From Pleodorina starrii (Eukaryota > Chlorophyta > Chlorophyceae > Chlamydomonadales > Volvocaceae), in assembly GCA_030267565.1 (NCBI GenBank), contig BRXU01000024.1, positions 1,906,501-1,970,500 on the forward strand: DNA of 64,000 nt, in the 5' to 3' direction. The position numbers and the translations under genes are program-made. Positions 10,432 through 22,403 of this stretch are shown piece by piece. The notes below the pieces were generated by a model, which worked only from the letters and a program-made list of their open reading frames with translations, did no database searches and was not told where the DNA came from. How positions within the stretch are numbered: position 1 is the first letter of the stretch; every line of letters starts with the position of its first letter.

Positions 10432-11586
10432 CATCCGGGGTAGCGGAGCGGGTTTGCGGTTTTAGAGGTCAACCCTAAAACCTATACCCTGAAAACCCTC
10501 GGGCAGCACGGCAGGTGCTTACGGGGCGCCGCTGTTTACCCGGGGTACCCGGAGCTTGAATTCCACTCACTTGCCACATGCATGCATGCATTCATGCACG
10601 ATTGGGCGGGACCCATCATCCCTGTTGGGCACCCTCGCAGCTACCCATATCCCAGGCTGACCTCGCACAGCGCTGAGGGGGTGGGGGAGGGCAACACGTC
10701 GCCCCTTCCACCCGCTCCTGTTTCGTGCCCGCACCCGCACGTCCACACGCACACAAATCACAGAAAGCAGCAACAGCAACATCAAGGGCGCCAAAATTAA
10801 CCACTGGCTCCTCGCAACGTCTAACCGACGTCTACAGGTGCAATTTCCCAACCGCCACGGCAGCGGCGACGACGTAGTCGATGAACCTAGGGCCCCCGAA
10901 ACGGTAGAACGCAAACCACAAAGGAAACCGCAACTTCGCCACGGCCGGCGTTGAGCCAGCCAGCCGGGCCACCCAGTGGCTCCATGCCCGGGAGCGCCAG
11001 GTGGGGCGGTGTGGAGGCGGAAGGCGGTTGAACAGGGCGCGTGGAGGGGCAGGTGGGCGAGGTCCGAAGTGGAGATGGAGGCGGGGGAGGGCGAGGAAAC
11101 ACACACGCGCGCGATAACACAAGGCAGAAGACGCTCCACAACGCCCCATCGAGCCCAAGAAGCAGCAGCCCAAGGGAACCAGCCTGCCAGAAGCACAACC
11201 GCCCAGCCCGGCAAACAGGCACATCACCCGCACATGGACGGACAAGCACGCAACAGAACACGGACAAACAGGCAAGCAGACAGACGTACAAGGCTGAGCA
11301 GGAGGCAAACGGACATTCGCGAGGCGGACAGGCACAACACGGAGCGCGTACACGCTTTCGCACGCGCTAGAGGACATCAGACGCACAACAGCTACCACCT
11401 CCGCGAACGGCACACCCGCGAAAAATGAACGAGCCCAAGCCTTAGCACCCCTGGTGCGAACACCTGCTTTCCCCAATCCCCTGCAGTGCATGCTGAGGCA
11501 CCCCAAAGCTAATGCCTGCCCTTCCCGAGCCCAACCCCAAGCCCAGAACCCCGGGGCTCCGGCCCCATGCGGCGACCCCAAGCCCT
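10432..11586 (-). other. Probable 3' UTR of the ACINUS-like gene
   Basis: Frames of up to 215 codons exist here on the minus strand but are GC-composition artefacts without domains. No other gene is evident between the two convergent genes. Confidence 0.4.
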
Positions 11587-14500
11587 TCACCTACGGTCCC
11601 TACCGTACCCTTGCCGGTCCCTGTCGTAACCCCCGCGCCCGTCCCGCGGCGGCGGCCCCGGCAGCGGCGGCGGCGGCGGCAGCCGCTCCCCACGATCCCC
11701 CGCCCTGTCCCTCTCACGCTCGCGGTCCCGGTCCGCCTGGCGTCGCCGCTGCTCCCCCGCCTCCTCGGCCAGCGCTGCTGCCTCCTCGTCCTTCCGCTTC
11801 TGGCGAGCCGCCGCCGCCTCTGCGTCCGTCAGCGGCAGCCAGTAGATCACCGGCTTCGCCTTGGTCTTCTTAAACAGGTCGTCAAGCGACAGCGCTGCAG
11901 GCTCATCCGGCTCCGGCACGGCAGCGGTCGCGGCCGGCGCTGCCGCACCATCGTCCCCGGCGGCTGCCGTCTCCGCCTCCGAATCCGGCCGATTCCGGCC
12001 GGCGAGGGTGTTGCCGCCGGCGGCAGCGGCGGCCGCAGGTGTTTTCTGCTTCACCGCCACAGCGTCAGCGGCGGCCGCAGCCACTGCCGCCGTCAGCGTG
12101 TCGCGGCGCGCCGTCGCCCCACCGGCCGTCGGCGGCGCAGCACCGCCGGCCGTGGCCGCCGCTGCCGTGCCCTTGGGCGAAGACAGGCCGGCGCCGCCCC
12201 CAGCCACCGAGTCGGCCAGGCCGGCGCGGCCATTGGCGATGGCCGTTGCGGCGTCCTCAGGGGAGAGATAGGTCGGTCTGAGGACGCTGGTGGCGTTGGT
12301 GGGCGGCCACACGACGCCGTTGGTGGCGGTCGCCGCTGCCTCGCCGTGGCCCACCCCCGCAAACACCACATAACAGTACTTTTTTATAGTGGGCATCCAC
12401 AGGTCCTCGATGGTCCCGTGCTGTGACAGGAACTGCCGCACCTGTGCGGCAAACAGTCGCGAACGCGTACTGCTCAGTTGTGAGGGTTGAGGGTGACCAT
12501 GCCAGAGTGACAGAGCCAACGAAGCCTTGGGGAACCGCGGAAACGCAGCGGCCCCAAACCCCTCCAGACGTCAGTACTACGTACCACGCAGGCAACAAAC
12601 CGCAACATACGGAACGATGGGACAGAGAAAGGAACACGGCCAGCGGGTGCGAAAGATGTACCTGGTTCTCGGTGAACGGCCGAACAAAGCCGTCGATGCG
12701 AAGGGCCCTCGTGGCCGGTCCCTGCAGCGGCGCCGCCGGCTTCTTGGCCGGCGCCGGCGCCGACACAGCCGCTGCATTGGCCCCCTCCGCGGTTGGCGCC
12801 CCCAGCCTCGCCACCAGCCCCTCCGCGGCCGCCACCTTGCGCCCGGCCGAGTCGAGCTTCTGCAGTTTGGCCGCCCGCGTTCCCGCCGCCGGCTCCTTGA
12901 GTGGCGACGCTGCGGGTGTGGTCTCCTCGGGCGGCGCCTTCGCCTCGGCTTTTGCCGCTTCAGCATCGGCCTTCGCCTCTATCGCTACATCGGCCGACGT
13001 CCCCATCGCCGCGGCGAGCTGCACGGCCTTGCCTTTGCCCTTGGCGGGAGCCACTGCCGCAGCTCCCACCGCCTTCTCCTTCTCCTTGTCCGCCACAGGG
13101 TCACCGCTCGCCACCTCCCTGGCCGCGCGCTTCGCCGCCACCCGCTGCTCCACCTCCGCCGCCTTGAACTCTATCGGCTGTCGCTTGCGGCCGCTGCCGA
13201 CCGTTGCAAGTGCATGGTCGGACGGCGGCAACGCCATCGCCGCAGCCTTGGCCGCATCCGTCACGTCGGGCTTACTCCCCGCTGCGTCTGCGCCATCGCC
13301 TGTGATAGGTTGCGACTCCGGAGCCTCCTTGGCCACGGCCTCCGCCGCCAAAGGTGCGTCGCCTTCCTCTTTCCTCGACGCGCCGGCGGCGTCATCAGCA
13401 GTTGCTACCGGGACCGAGTCCCCCATCTTTTCGGCAACGCTTGTCTCTGCCATGCCGGCGTCGCTCCCCTCGGTAGCCGCCACTCCGTGCGCATCCAGTT
13501 CCTGATCCTTCGCTTGCTGTTCTTGCTGCTGCGGCTCCTCCGCTGCCACATCAGCGGATTTAGGCTGCGCCGCCTCCTCGGCCGTCTGTGTCTCCCCGAA
13601 GGACTCGTCCGCTGCTGTTATGTCATCCGTGCCGTAATCAACCTTCGCGAACGGGCAACGTAATGGCACGATGGTCGCGCGATTTCAGTGGAACGCATGG
13701 GGGGTCTTGGCGCAGGGTCATTGACATTTGCATTGCCGCTGTTATGCCCATGATGCCGCCGGCTTGCCGTTGCGCGCTCATGCACGCCTTCGGGCACCGT
13801 TAGTGAAAAGTAACCTACTGCACACCTCCACATCCCTAATAGCACGACGACCGGCCGCACTTGCATGCCCCGCCTCGATAACCCACTCGGCGCGTCCCAC
13901 TCGACACTGCTTTGGTGGGTTTCTGCGCTCGATGCCTCATTCCGGGGGGCGCACTCGTTCCGCCGGACCCTTCGTATCTTATCGGCACTGCAGCAACACG
14001 TCGTCCAAACCCGAGGAACGCCCCAAGCGCAGCTCCCTGGGTCACCCCGATGCCGGCAGCGCCCCACCTGCTCCTCGTGCTCCGTCTCCGGGGCGTGCAC
14101 GGCGGCCGGCGGGTTCGCCTCCGCCATAACAGTGTCCTCCTTAGTGGCGGGGGGCTGCTTGTCGGAGGGCGTGGTGGCGGGGTGCTCCTCTTTGTCGGCG
14201 TTCGCCGGCTTGTCCGAGGTTTCGGGAGCCTTCGGCAGCTTGTCCGCAGAGGCAGCCACCGGCTGGGCCACGGCACCAGCGGAGGGCTTATCGGCGCAAT
14301 CTTCCGCCGGCCTGGCCGATCGAGCCGGCTGCTGCTGCGACTCCTCCTCCGTGGTTTCCTGCTTGCCTGCTGAAGCTCCGTCTTCCTTCTCCCGCGCTTG
14401 CTTCGGCTTGTCCTGCGGCTGCTCCTCCACTGCTGTCTCTGCCCGGGCTGGCGCCTCCGACTTGTCTGGGGCATCCTCCTTCTCTGCGGCTTTCCGCTTC

Positions 14501-15027
14501 CGCGGCGTGACCCTCGTCTTGGGGGAGGCGGCCGCTCGCTTTCCGGAGGCCGCTGTGGGCTTCTCAGCAGCGGCGGCCTTCTCAACGTCGGCCGCACCTG
14601 CCGCTCCGCTGGCTGGCGCGGTGTCACCAATTTCTGCCCGCGGTGAATGCGCCTGCGCATCTGGCCGCTGCTCAGCCTTGGACGCGTCTTTGGAAGAGCC
14701 GTTGGAACTCCCAGAGGAGGCGTCCTTGCCGGCTGAAGCGTCCACTTTGTTGGCCTTCTCAGCCTGCAGCAGGCACGCAGCGCCGCACGTCATTCTTCCC
14801 ACATTTTCATATGACCAATCGTCTCGTCAGCCCGCCATCAAAAGTACTTCGTTGGCTGGGAAAGCTCTGATAGCGGCGTTTGCCGCTTTTTCCGGACCTA
14901 CCTCCGCAAGAGCGGCTAGTAAGCGCTCCACAAGCACGGCCTTAGTCCCGGTGGCTGATAGGCCTCGCTCCTTAAGCGCCTCCCTGAGCTCAGCGACCTT
15001 CAAGCCCGGCACGTCGGAAGCCTTCAT
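11587..15027 (-). CDS. ACIN1-like: ACINUS-like SAP/RRM protein of the ASAP complex (4 exons)
   Basis: Acinus is a nuclear scaffold that, with RNPS1 and SAP18, forms the ASAP complex attached to spliceosomes and the exon junction complex. Exons in transcript order: 15027-14902, 14763-14068, 13642-12662, 12441-11587; every junction is phase 0, giving 885 residues. A SAP domain occupies residues 5-42 ([20 protein letters not shown]). A long acidic Ala/Lys/Glu-rich disordered region follows. The RRM is split by intron 3: residues 585-601 end in [16 protein letters not shown] and exon 4 resumes with [17 protein letters not shown] and KYCYVVFA. Residues 787-805, [19 protein letters not shown], are the RNPS1/SAP18-binding motif, close to its animal and plant form. 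The C-terminus is rich in Arg-Asp repeats. Domain order matches the family. The start of exon 3 uses a weak acceptor (CGCGAAG). It is divergent from the CCDC24-like gene. Confidence 0.9.
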
Positions 15028-15595
15028 GGCTGCAAACTATACTGCACTCACTAACAGTCCACAGTCGTCTGCAGCAAGCCCCACAAAATGATTCTTCCAA
15101 ACAGCTTCAGGTTATGTAAATCGTGGCAAAGGTCAAGTCAGAGATCGACCATGCTAGCATAGGTGAGATGGCGGCGTGCAAGCTTCAAGACATCATAGTG
15201 ACCAATAGCTTCGCGGATCTGTTACAAATGTCAGGAAGCAGCAGCCCAGGCCGACAAACTTTGGTTTTACAGTACGGCTACATCATGAAAAGCTTCCGCT
15301 TTCCGAGGTTTACAAAACTTCTCCTAGCGAATCACTTAACCAAGACGCGGCAATTCTATAACTGCTTTCGAAGAAACACTCACAAGGACTTGCTGCGTCG
15401 GAAGCATGCACCTCCGAATACTACACATACGCGCATGCTAGAAGCTAGAGGTCTCGTGGAGTTTTCATATTACCTAGCAGTTTTTGGAGCTCTCAACAAC
15501 GGGCCACCTTCCAGTCGCGCGCAGCATGCTGTAGGGGTGGTTTCGCCCCGGCAAGGGGCTCGGCCCCCCGGCCTTTGACACAGGAGGGCGCACCC
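15028..15595. promoter_or_regulatory. Shared upstream region of two divergent genes
   Basis: These 568 bases separate the start codons of the minus-strand ACINUS-like and plus-strand CCDC24-like genes, so they must hold both 5' UTRs and both promoters. A 151-codon frame at 15123-15578 has no recognisable domain and is out of frame with the exon at 15596. Confidence 0.5.
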
Positions 15596-18500
15596 ATGGA
15601 TGAACAGCCCTGCCCTTCATCCAACGCGCAGCAGTTGCGTGTCGTTCAGCAACCGCTCTGGGACGTCATTTCACTGCACCTGTATCCCGCGGAGCGCGAT
15701 GAGGTGAGCCCACCCGTCCACACAGTGAACTGCGGGCAGCATCACTAAGCTGGATCCCCCGCTGCTGGCACGATCAGTCCTTGGAACGCGGCAGCGGGCC
15801 CGGCTGGGGGCGGCCCAGCGGCAGCGAGGGGCGGCTCCCTGGGGGCAGCGGCGGAGCCGTCGGGGCCGCGGGAGGCTGCCAATGTGCTGCTTGCCGCGTG
15901 TTTCGAGATGGGGCTTAGGACCGGACGGCCTCTGGCGCCTCCTACCGCGCTGGCTGCCTCTCATGCGTGCGCCGCACACATCTCTGCGTCATTGGATGTT
16001 ACTAGGCATCATTTCAAGAGGCCACGCTGAAGGGGCTGGAAAACAGCAGGGGCACCACCGTATTGGGCCCCTGGCTGGGTCGCACGTGGAATCGGCCTCT
16101 GAATGCTACCACGCTCCCCCACTAACATGCCAGGTCACGACACCGCGTCGGCGACTTCTCAATGCCCCTATGGCCACCATACCTACCGAAATGCGCTTAT
16201 CTGTCAGTCAGGCAGTGGATTTTTAACTCGCCTGTGGTGGGAAACTGGCCCCGCCATTGACATGCATGGTTGCCGGACCCTATTCCCCTCCGTCAGCACC
16301 CCCAAATCCCTGTGGCGCGAATGGCGGCACTGCCTCGCCCAGCGGTGCACTTGGCGCGCGCCCGTGCAGCATACAATCCTGCCCTGCACACCACCCGCGC
16401 TCTCCCTCGGCCCTTCCCCCAGATCCGCCGCGCGCTGGGCAGTTCCCTGCTGGACGAGAACGAGTCCCTGTTTGCCGAGGCGGGGGCTCTGGCGGACATC
16501 CTGGGGGACGTGCAGCTCAACACGGCGGCGCTGCTGGCCCGACACACCCTGTGCAGCAATCCGCAGCGGAGCATGGTGGGGTTTGTGGAGCCGGTTGGAA
16601 CAGGGGGGAGGGCGGATGCGGTGGGCCGACGGGAGAGGGCTGTTAATTTGGGCTTGCTGTGGCAGAATGGGCTTCGCAGTGGCTAGCATGTGCACGCGGG
16701 CCCGTGAATTTAAGAAACTGAGGGCTGAGAAGGGCTGCAGCTTGCTGCTGAGGTGTGTGGGATTGGGGCGGAGCGCAGGGCGGGGGCGGTGGTGTCCTCT
16801 AGGTTTGGGAGGCGTGCACGGATCGTTGTTGTTTGGCGGAGCAGGCGGATGGCGGCGACTATGTTGGCATTGAAGCGGAGCGAGACTGAAAGTCCTTAGG
16901 GCCGGAACTGGGGTTACAGTGTGTGAGGGTCCTTTGCTCCCGCTCACATCTGCTGATTGCTTGGTCTCTGTGGAGAGGCCCCTTCCGAGCTCCGCTCGAG
17001 CACTCTTTCAGCCGTGCCTGGGCACAATGCCGCACGGCTCTTCAGCGCCGCCTTTGGGGAAAGTCGTTGCTTTCCCCAATGATGACGCCTGTGGTCTTCG
17101 CTCCCGCCCTCTCAACCCTTTTAACACGCTCCCCACTACACCAACCATGCATCCCCCTCCCCTGCCCGCTGCCGCCCTCCCGCACACAGGTGGAGACGGA
17201 GATCCGGCTGCTGATCGAGCGGCTGCACGTCTCCGCCTCCACCTCCCCCTTCGGCAGCTCGCTGGTCAAAGAGCGCGACCCGGAGGCACTGCTGCCCCGC
17301 TCGGGCCGCAGGGATAAGGCGCTGCTGGACTATGTGACGACAGTGGCGCAGGTGGGGGGCCTGGGAGGTGGGGCGGGGGGGGCGAGGAGGGGCCGGGGAA
17401 GGCCTCCCGAGGCGTTGAGTGTGTGGTTGTGGCTCCCAGAGGGTTCGCAAGCCCGAGACTGCAGAGATGGCGCGGAGGCTTATTTACAATTCAAAGCCTC
17501 TGCACGGGCCCTTCCCCTCCTCGTCGCCACCCGTCCTTTTGCCTTGCTAGCCCCGCCGTTCTTGCAGCTCCGCAAGCGAACGGTTTTATCCCTCCGCACC
17601 GCCGCTGCCCTCCCGCCACCCGCCAACGCAACAGATCGCCGAGACCGGCGGCCGGCCGCCCTCTGCCGGGTTGCCGCCGCGTCCGCCCTCCACCAGCGTC
17701 TCCGCATCTTCCCGGCCCGGCACCTCCTCTCGCCCGCCCACCGCCCTGTCGGCCTCCGCCACCTCGGCTTCCATCTCCCTGCCGTCGCCGCTCTCGCGCC
17801 CCGGCACCGCCTCGCCCACGCTTCAGGGCTCCCGCCCCTCCACCGCCTCCTCCGCCGCCTCCTCCGCCGCGACGCGTTACACAGATGCGCCCAGCGTGGT
17901 GGCGGGCGTGGCGGACAAGCTCAACGTGTCGAACATCGATGCCGTGCGGGAGATGCTGCGTACGGCACTGTTGGACGAGCGGGCGGCGCTGCTGGAGGAC
18001 ATCGAGTACCTGCAGGTGGGTGTAGGGCGCGCGTGCGTGCGGGTTACGGCACTGGAGTACGAAACGTCGTTGCAGTGCGTTGCGTCAAGCGAGGCCGGCG
18101 CTGCTGTCGCTGCTTCGGGCTGCTGCACTGCACTGCGTCAGCGCTGCTGTCGTTGCTGCTCCTCGTTGTGCTGCTGCAGCTGCAGCCCACTCGCGCCTGT
18201 GCTCCCGGTTGCTGCCACTGCGCAGCTGCCACCCCCCCCATCACGTGTCGTCGGCTATTCATCCACCTGCGCCGCGACTGGCATCGTCCCCGGCTCTTTC
18301 CAGCGTTGCGCGCTCGTATTCTCCTGCGCGCACCACCCTCTCACCTACGATCCAACGCCCACGACACCAGACCTCTCATGGGAAACCGAAATACTACGTG
18401 CCAGTTGTGCCTTGTTTTCCACTCTTGCCTCCCTTTCCCACTCGCTGCTCGCTGCTCGCAACCCCCTCACCGCACTGCACGCAGGGTCTGCTGGACGCGG

Positions 18501-20020
18501 AGGCTGACCTGCAGGTCCGCGCCGCCGCGCCGCCCCCCTCACTGGCTGAGCTGAGGGACTACTCGAGCCGGCTGGCGGCGGCGGTGGCGCACGAGGAGGC
18601 GCGGGTGGAGCACGAGGTGCGTGTCAGCGCTATGTTTGCGGCGGCGGAGCAGCACAGCAGCAAGGCGGGGCGGCTGAGAGGCATGGTGGACGCGTCCAGG
18701 AGGCCGGTGTCGGGTGGCAGCGGCGGCGGATTGGGAATTGGTGGCGGGGCGTCGGCGTCGGCGTCGCCGCCAGGGACGGCGCGGCGCAGCAGCGTCAGCG
18801 GCGGTTTGGGCAGCAGTGTCGGGATTGCCGTCAGCGGCGGCGGCGGCGGCGGTGGAGCGCAGACGCTGGTGGTACACGGGGGCGATGTGGACGCCGTACG
18901 GCAGTCGCAGCAGCGGCAGCTGCTGCCATCAGGATCTTGCGCGTCAGCGGTGGCAGCGGGTGCACCTCGTGCTGCGCAGCTGGCGGCGGTACGGCAGCCT
19001 GGCAGTGGCATCAGTGGTGGAACCGGTGTCGCGGCCACGACAGTGGCGGATCCGGCGTCGCCCCATCGTTCGGCCCGGTCACCGCCTGCGGCAACGGCGG
19101 CTGCGCCCGTGCTGCGGACCGCTGGGTCTCTGCCCGGCCCACGGCTTTCCATTTCCCCCTCCGCTTCCGCCTGCGCTGAAGCAGCCGCCAGTCACACCAA
19201 GGCCGCAGACAGCAATGGCCAGGTCTCCTCCGCCCCCGTCTCTGCGCGCCTGCTGCATTCGCCCTCGCCCGGGAGGTTGAGAGCCGTATGTCAATCCACC
19301 GTCGCAGGGGCCATGCCACCGCTGATGCCGCTGCCGCAGCCACAGACGCAGAGGCAGAGGCAATGCGGGGCGCAGCAACAGGAGCAGAGCCCGCAGCTTT
19401 CGAACCATTCAAGCCGGCAGCCACACTCGCACCGTGACAAGTCACCCTCGCTCAGGGCCTCGCCCAGCCCCGCACGCATGCCGACGGTGGTGGCTTCGGC
19501 GGCGGCCAGCAGCGTCCTCGGATCCACCGAGACGGCAGCAGCAGCGTCGGGGGCAGCAACGGCGGCCGCTGTGCGGTCCGTTTTGCCTCGATCGGGGTCC
19601 ATCGGCCGCGCCTCCGCGGCAGCCGCGCCAGCGGCAAGTGCAACGGCGGCCGCGACGGCTGCAAGCATTGGCAGTAATCACACGGCTCGGTCCAACGGGA
19701 GAGTCAGTTCTGCCATCGCTGGGGAAGCGGCTCGGCTCGGCGGTGGTGGCGGAGCCGTCAGCTCGGCGGTGGCGCTGGCTGAGTCGTATCCGACTGCCGT
19801 GCAGCCTCGCGCGCTGATGGGCAACAAACAGAGTGTGGTGGAGCGGTTGGATGAGGAGGTAGATAAGGTCAAGGGAGGCGTCGCCGCCATTCTGGAGCGC
19901 TATAACATAAGGCCCTCGACGCCGTCGTCGGCCGCCGGTGCCGAGATGGCGACGGCGATGACGAACGCGGTGGTGGCGCCACCGCCTGCCGGCTCGCGAG
20001 GGGCGTCAGGGAAAGTTTAG
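15596..20020 (+). CDS. CCDC24-like: CCDC24-family coiled-coil protein (5 exons)
   Basis: Exons: 15596-15703, 16423-16575, 17190-17351, 17635-18015, 18485-20020; all junctions are phase 0, giving 779 residues. Exon 1 ends with PLWDVISLHLYPAERDE and exon 2 begins IRRALGSSLLDENESLFAEA, like the N-terminal helical module of vertebrate CCDC24 (LWELVEEHVPLRER type). The end of exon 4 contains DKLNVSNIDAVREMLRTALL, nearly the same as the conserved LNVSNID motif of CCDC24, followed by a coiled coil running into exon 5 (GLLDAEADLQVR...SLAELRDYSSRLAAAV). The last 400 residues are Ser/Ala/Pro/Gly-rich and unlike the animal protein, which is much shorter. Function is unknown; a ciliary role would be guesswork from presence in a flagellate. 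The stop codon lies inside a 21-base tandem repeat. Likely poly(A) signals are at 21397 and 21415. Confidence 0.8.
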
Positions 20021-20052
20021 GGGGGTCGAAGGAAAGTTTAGGGGGGTCGAAG
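20011..20052 (+). repeat. 21-base tandem duplication spanning the CCDC24-like stop
   Basis: Two perfect copies (20011-20031, 20032-20052), each beginning GAAAGTTTAGGGGGGTCG. The TAG stop (20018-20020) is in the first copy. Confidence 0.9.
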
Positions 20053-22403
20053 GGCATGTTTGCTGGCGAATCGGCTCGCAGCAGCAGCGGCAGCAGGAAA
20101 TGTCTGGCAACGGCTAAATGGTGCTGAATGGGGAGGAAGTCGCAGCTGTAGCAGCTGAAGCGGGTGCGGCAGGTTCGACCTGGCGGCGATGGTGTGGTTA
20201 TTCTGCCCACTGCTCCCTTCTCCCTCGCTCCCTCCCCCGTGCTGGGGAGCGACTGGATGGCATGAGGCGCAATGGAGGCGGTAATTCAGCACGGACGGGG
20301 TGGGCCGCCGGAATCGGCTGGCTTCAGCCAGCGTTGCCATTGAGTAGAGCCCGAGCATGTACCGCGTGCCTGCTCGCCTCATCGTGCCCCTCACACAGTA
20401 CGCACAATACGTCATGCAAGGGAGTAGGTATCGAGAAGTACCGTTGTGCCGTCGCCGCGTGACACAGCGGTTCGCGCGCCGCTGAACTGAGCCGACAGAG
20501 CTCCCTCACGCTGACCGCCGCTCCGGAGTTTTGTGGTGGTGGCAGCACACGACGAGGTGCTTGTGTGCCAAGGGTGCACGATGTGCGCGGCCGGCTGGCG
20601 GATGTGTGCCCTTTCTCCCGACTGCCGCTCCTCCCCTCTCTTCCGCAACTACTGCCTGACAGGCGGCGTGTTGATGGTGGTGCTGGTATCAGGCTTTGCA
20701 GCCGACCTTTCCGCGGGGCGGGCTAACAGGGCCTTCCTCCCCCGCGCTCGCCGCCCGTTCTCGGGGCAAGGGTGGCGGGGCGAAGCCTAGGTTTTCTTGC
20801 CGTCGGATGTCGAGTCGTTGCAGCGCAGTATTTTGGAGTCCAATTCGGTACATAGTACATACTAAAGGGCGAGCGTGGGAAGCTTGAGCGCCTGGCGCCC
20901 CCGTGACACGCACCACGACACGCACGGCAGTGGGCAGGGCCAGTATATCGTGTCGTGTCTGGACCTGGGCGTCGGACCTGCCCGCATCGCGACCTAGTGC
21001 TTGTAGCCACGAGCTGCGAGCAGATACCGTATATCACCGGCGCTTTAACGCGGGAAAGCTAGTGATCTCGCGGGCACATGGCGCGCATCCACGGTCAAAT
21101 ACCGCTGTGGGAAGCATGCGTTATATGCTGTGTGTACTTTGGGGACAGCCCAACCGGCGCCTGCGTTCCAGACCCGTTCGCCCATTTACTCATAGACATC
21201 TAACGGAGCGTGTTGTACAACTGCGGCTGCGGCCGTCAGGCACTCGCCCGCCCCTCCCCGCCACAGCACTCTTAAGAAGCGGGCTGGCGCGTCAGGGCCC
21301 TGCTCTGCTGGGCGAGGGACCGAGCGGGCGACTAGGCATGTCGCCTTAGGAGTCTCGGGGTACTGAACTGAACTGACGCTCTGGACATGACACTGCTGTA
21401 ACCGCCGTTGCGGCTGTAACCGCTGCAAAGGTCGCACGTGATGCAAGGCGTACATACGGCATGATGTCTCTTGTAGAGCATCATCGGCTGAATGGAAATG
21501 TTTCTCGTCGCGCCTTCCCTTCTCGCGCGGTCCGCGGCAACCCCGCATGGCAGCGCCCCGCAGCCGCGCTAGCCGCGCACAGGTTCGGGGCTTCACTGTC
21601 CTGCGCGCCAAAGCGCATCCCCCGCCCGACGCTGGTGGTCACGCTGACACGAATGAACGAGTCCGAGGCCACAATGGAGTCCGCCTACGGTAGTCGACGT
21701 AAGGCTAAAAATCTTCAGGCCCCCGATCGTGCCAATATTCCTGGCCATAGAGCCAGACCAGTGTGACGACTTCACAATAAGGTCAACATGGCTGTTCACC
21801 GGAGCTTCACCCGGCCCGGCCCCACGGAACTCCTGGCCGACCGACCTTTGTAACCCACCAGCTAGAAAAACAGGAAAGCCGGAAGCCACAGAGGGCCAAG
21901 GGTGACAAAGTTCCCACGCAACCTGTGCGAGCTATCAAATTCAATCCCCAAGCACTACAGCTTTCCGCTCCGCATGGTGCTTCCACAGCCGGCATTTGCT
22001 CCACGACTCAAACGAGACCGCGTATCCTCCTCGTACAGATCCGCTCCATCCGCTGCATGCCACTGTCTGCTCACTCCTTTCTTCCGCACGCGAGGGTTGG
22101 CGCTGGGGGTCGCCGCCCGTCGTTGAAATCCAGGATTCCGAAACAATGACGCCGGGACCAGATCACCCTGCACGGCACTGCAGGCCCGGCAAAATGAGCA
22201 ACCCAACCCAGCGAGGCGCCATACGACACCCCTGCTTGTTCTTCTCTCCCCTATCCGACTGGCTTTCATCATCGCTTGGTGGCGGTACTGGACTGGACTG
22301 GATGCTTCCGCTGCCCCAGTGCGCAGCACCGCTGTGCGCTGATGATCCCGCGGCTTGGCGAACGACCGGCCGGGCAGGGGGGGAGGGTCGCAATCGCACG
22401 TCC
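20053..22403. other. Convergent 3' region between CCDC24-like and DGAT2 genes
   Basis: No gene is resolved. Plus-strand TGTAA occurs at 21397-21401 and 21415-21419 and could end the CCDC24-like transcript. I found no minus-strand TGTAA between 21420 and 22403 for DGAT2, so that gene may use a variant signal. Frames of 98-172 codons here carry no motifs. Confidence 0.4.

Noticed and set aside
10567..11590. Minus-strand frames of 158-252 codons
   Set aside because: Overlapping frames in GC-rich DNA downstream of the ACINUS stop; no motif and better explained as 3' UTR.
11512..13663. Plus-strand frames of 304-378 codons opposite the ACINUS exons
   Set aside because: Mirror frames of a GC-rich minus-strand gene with clear SAP, RRM and binding motifs.
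15123..15578. 151-codon frame upstream of the CCDC24-like gene
   Set aside because: Out of frame with the exon at 15596, no domain, and lies in the shared promoter region.
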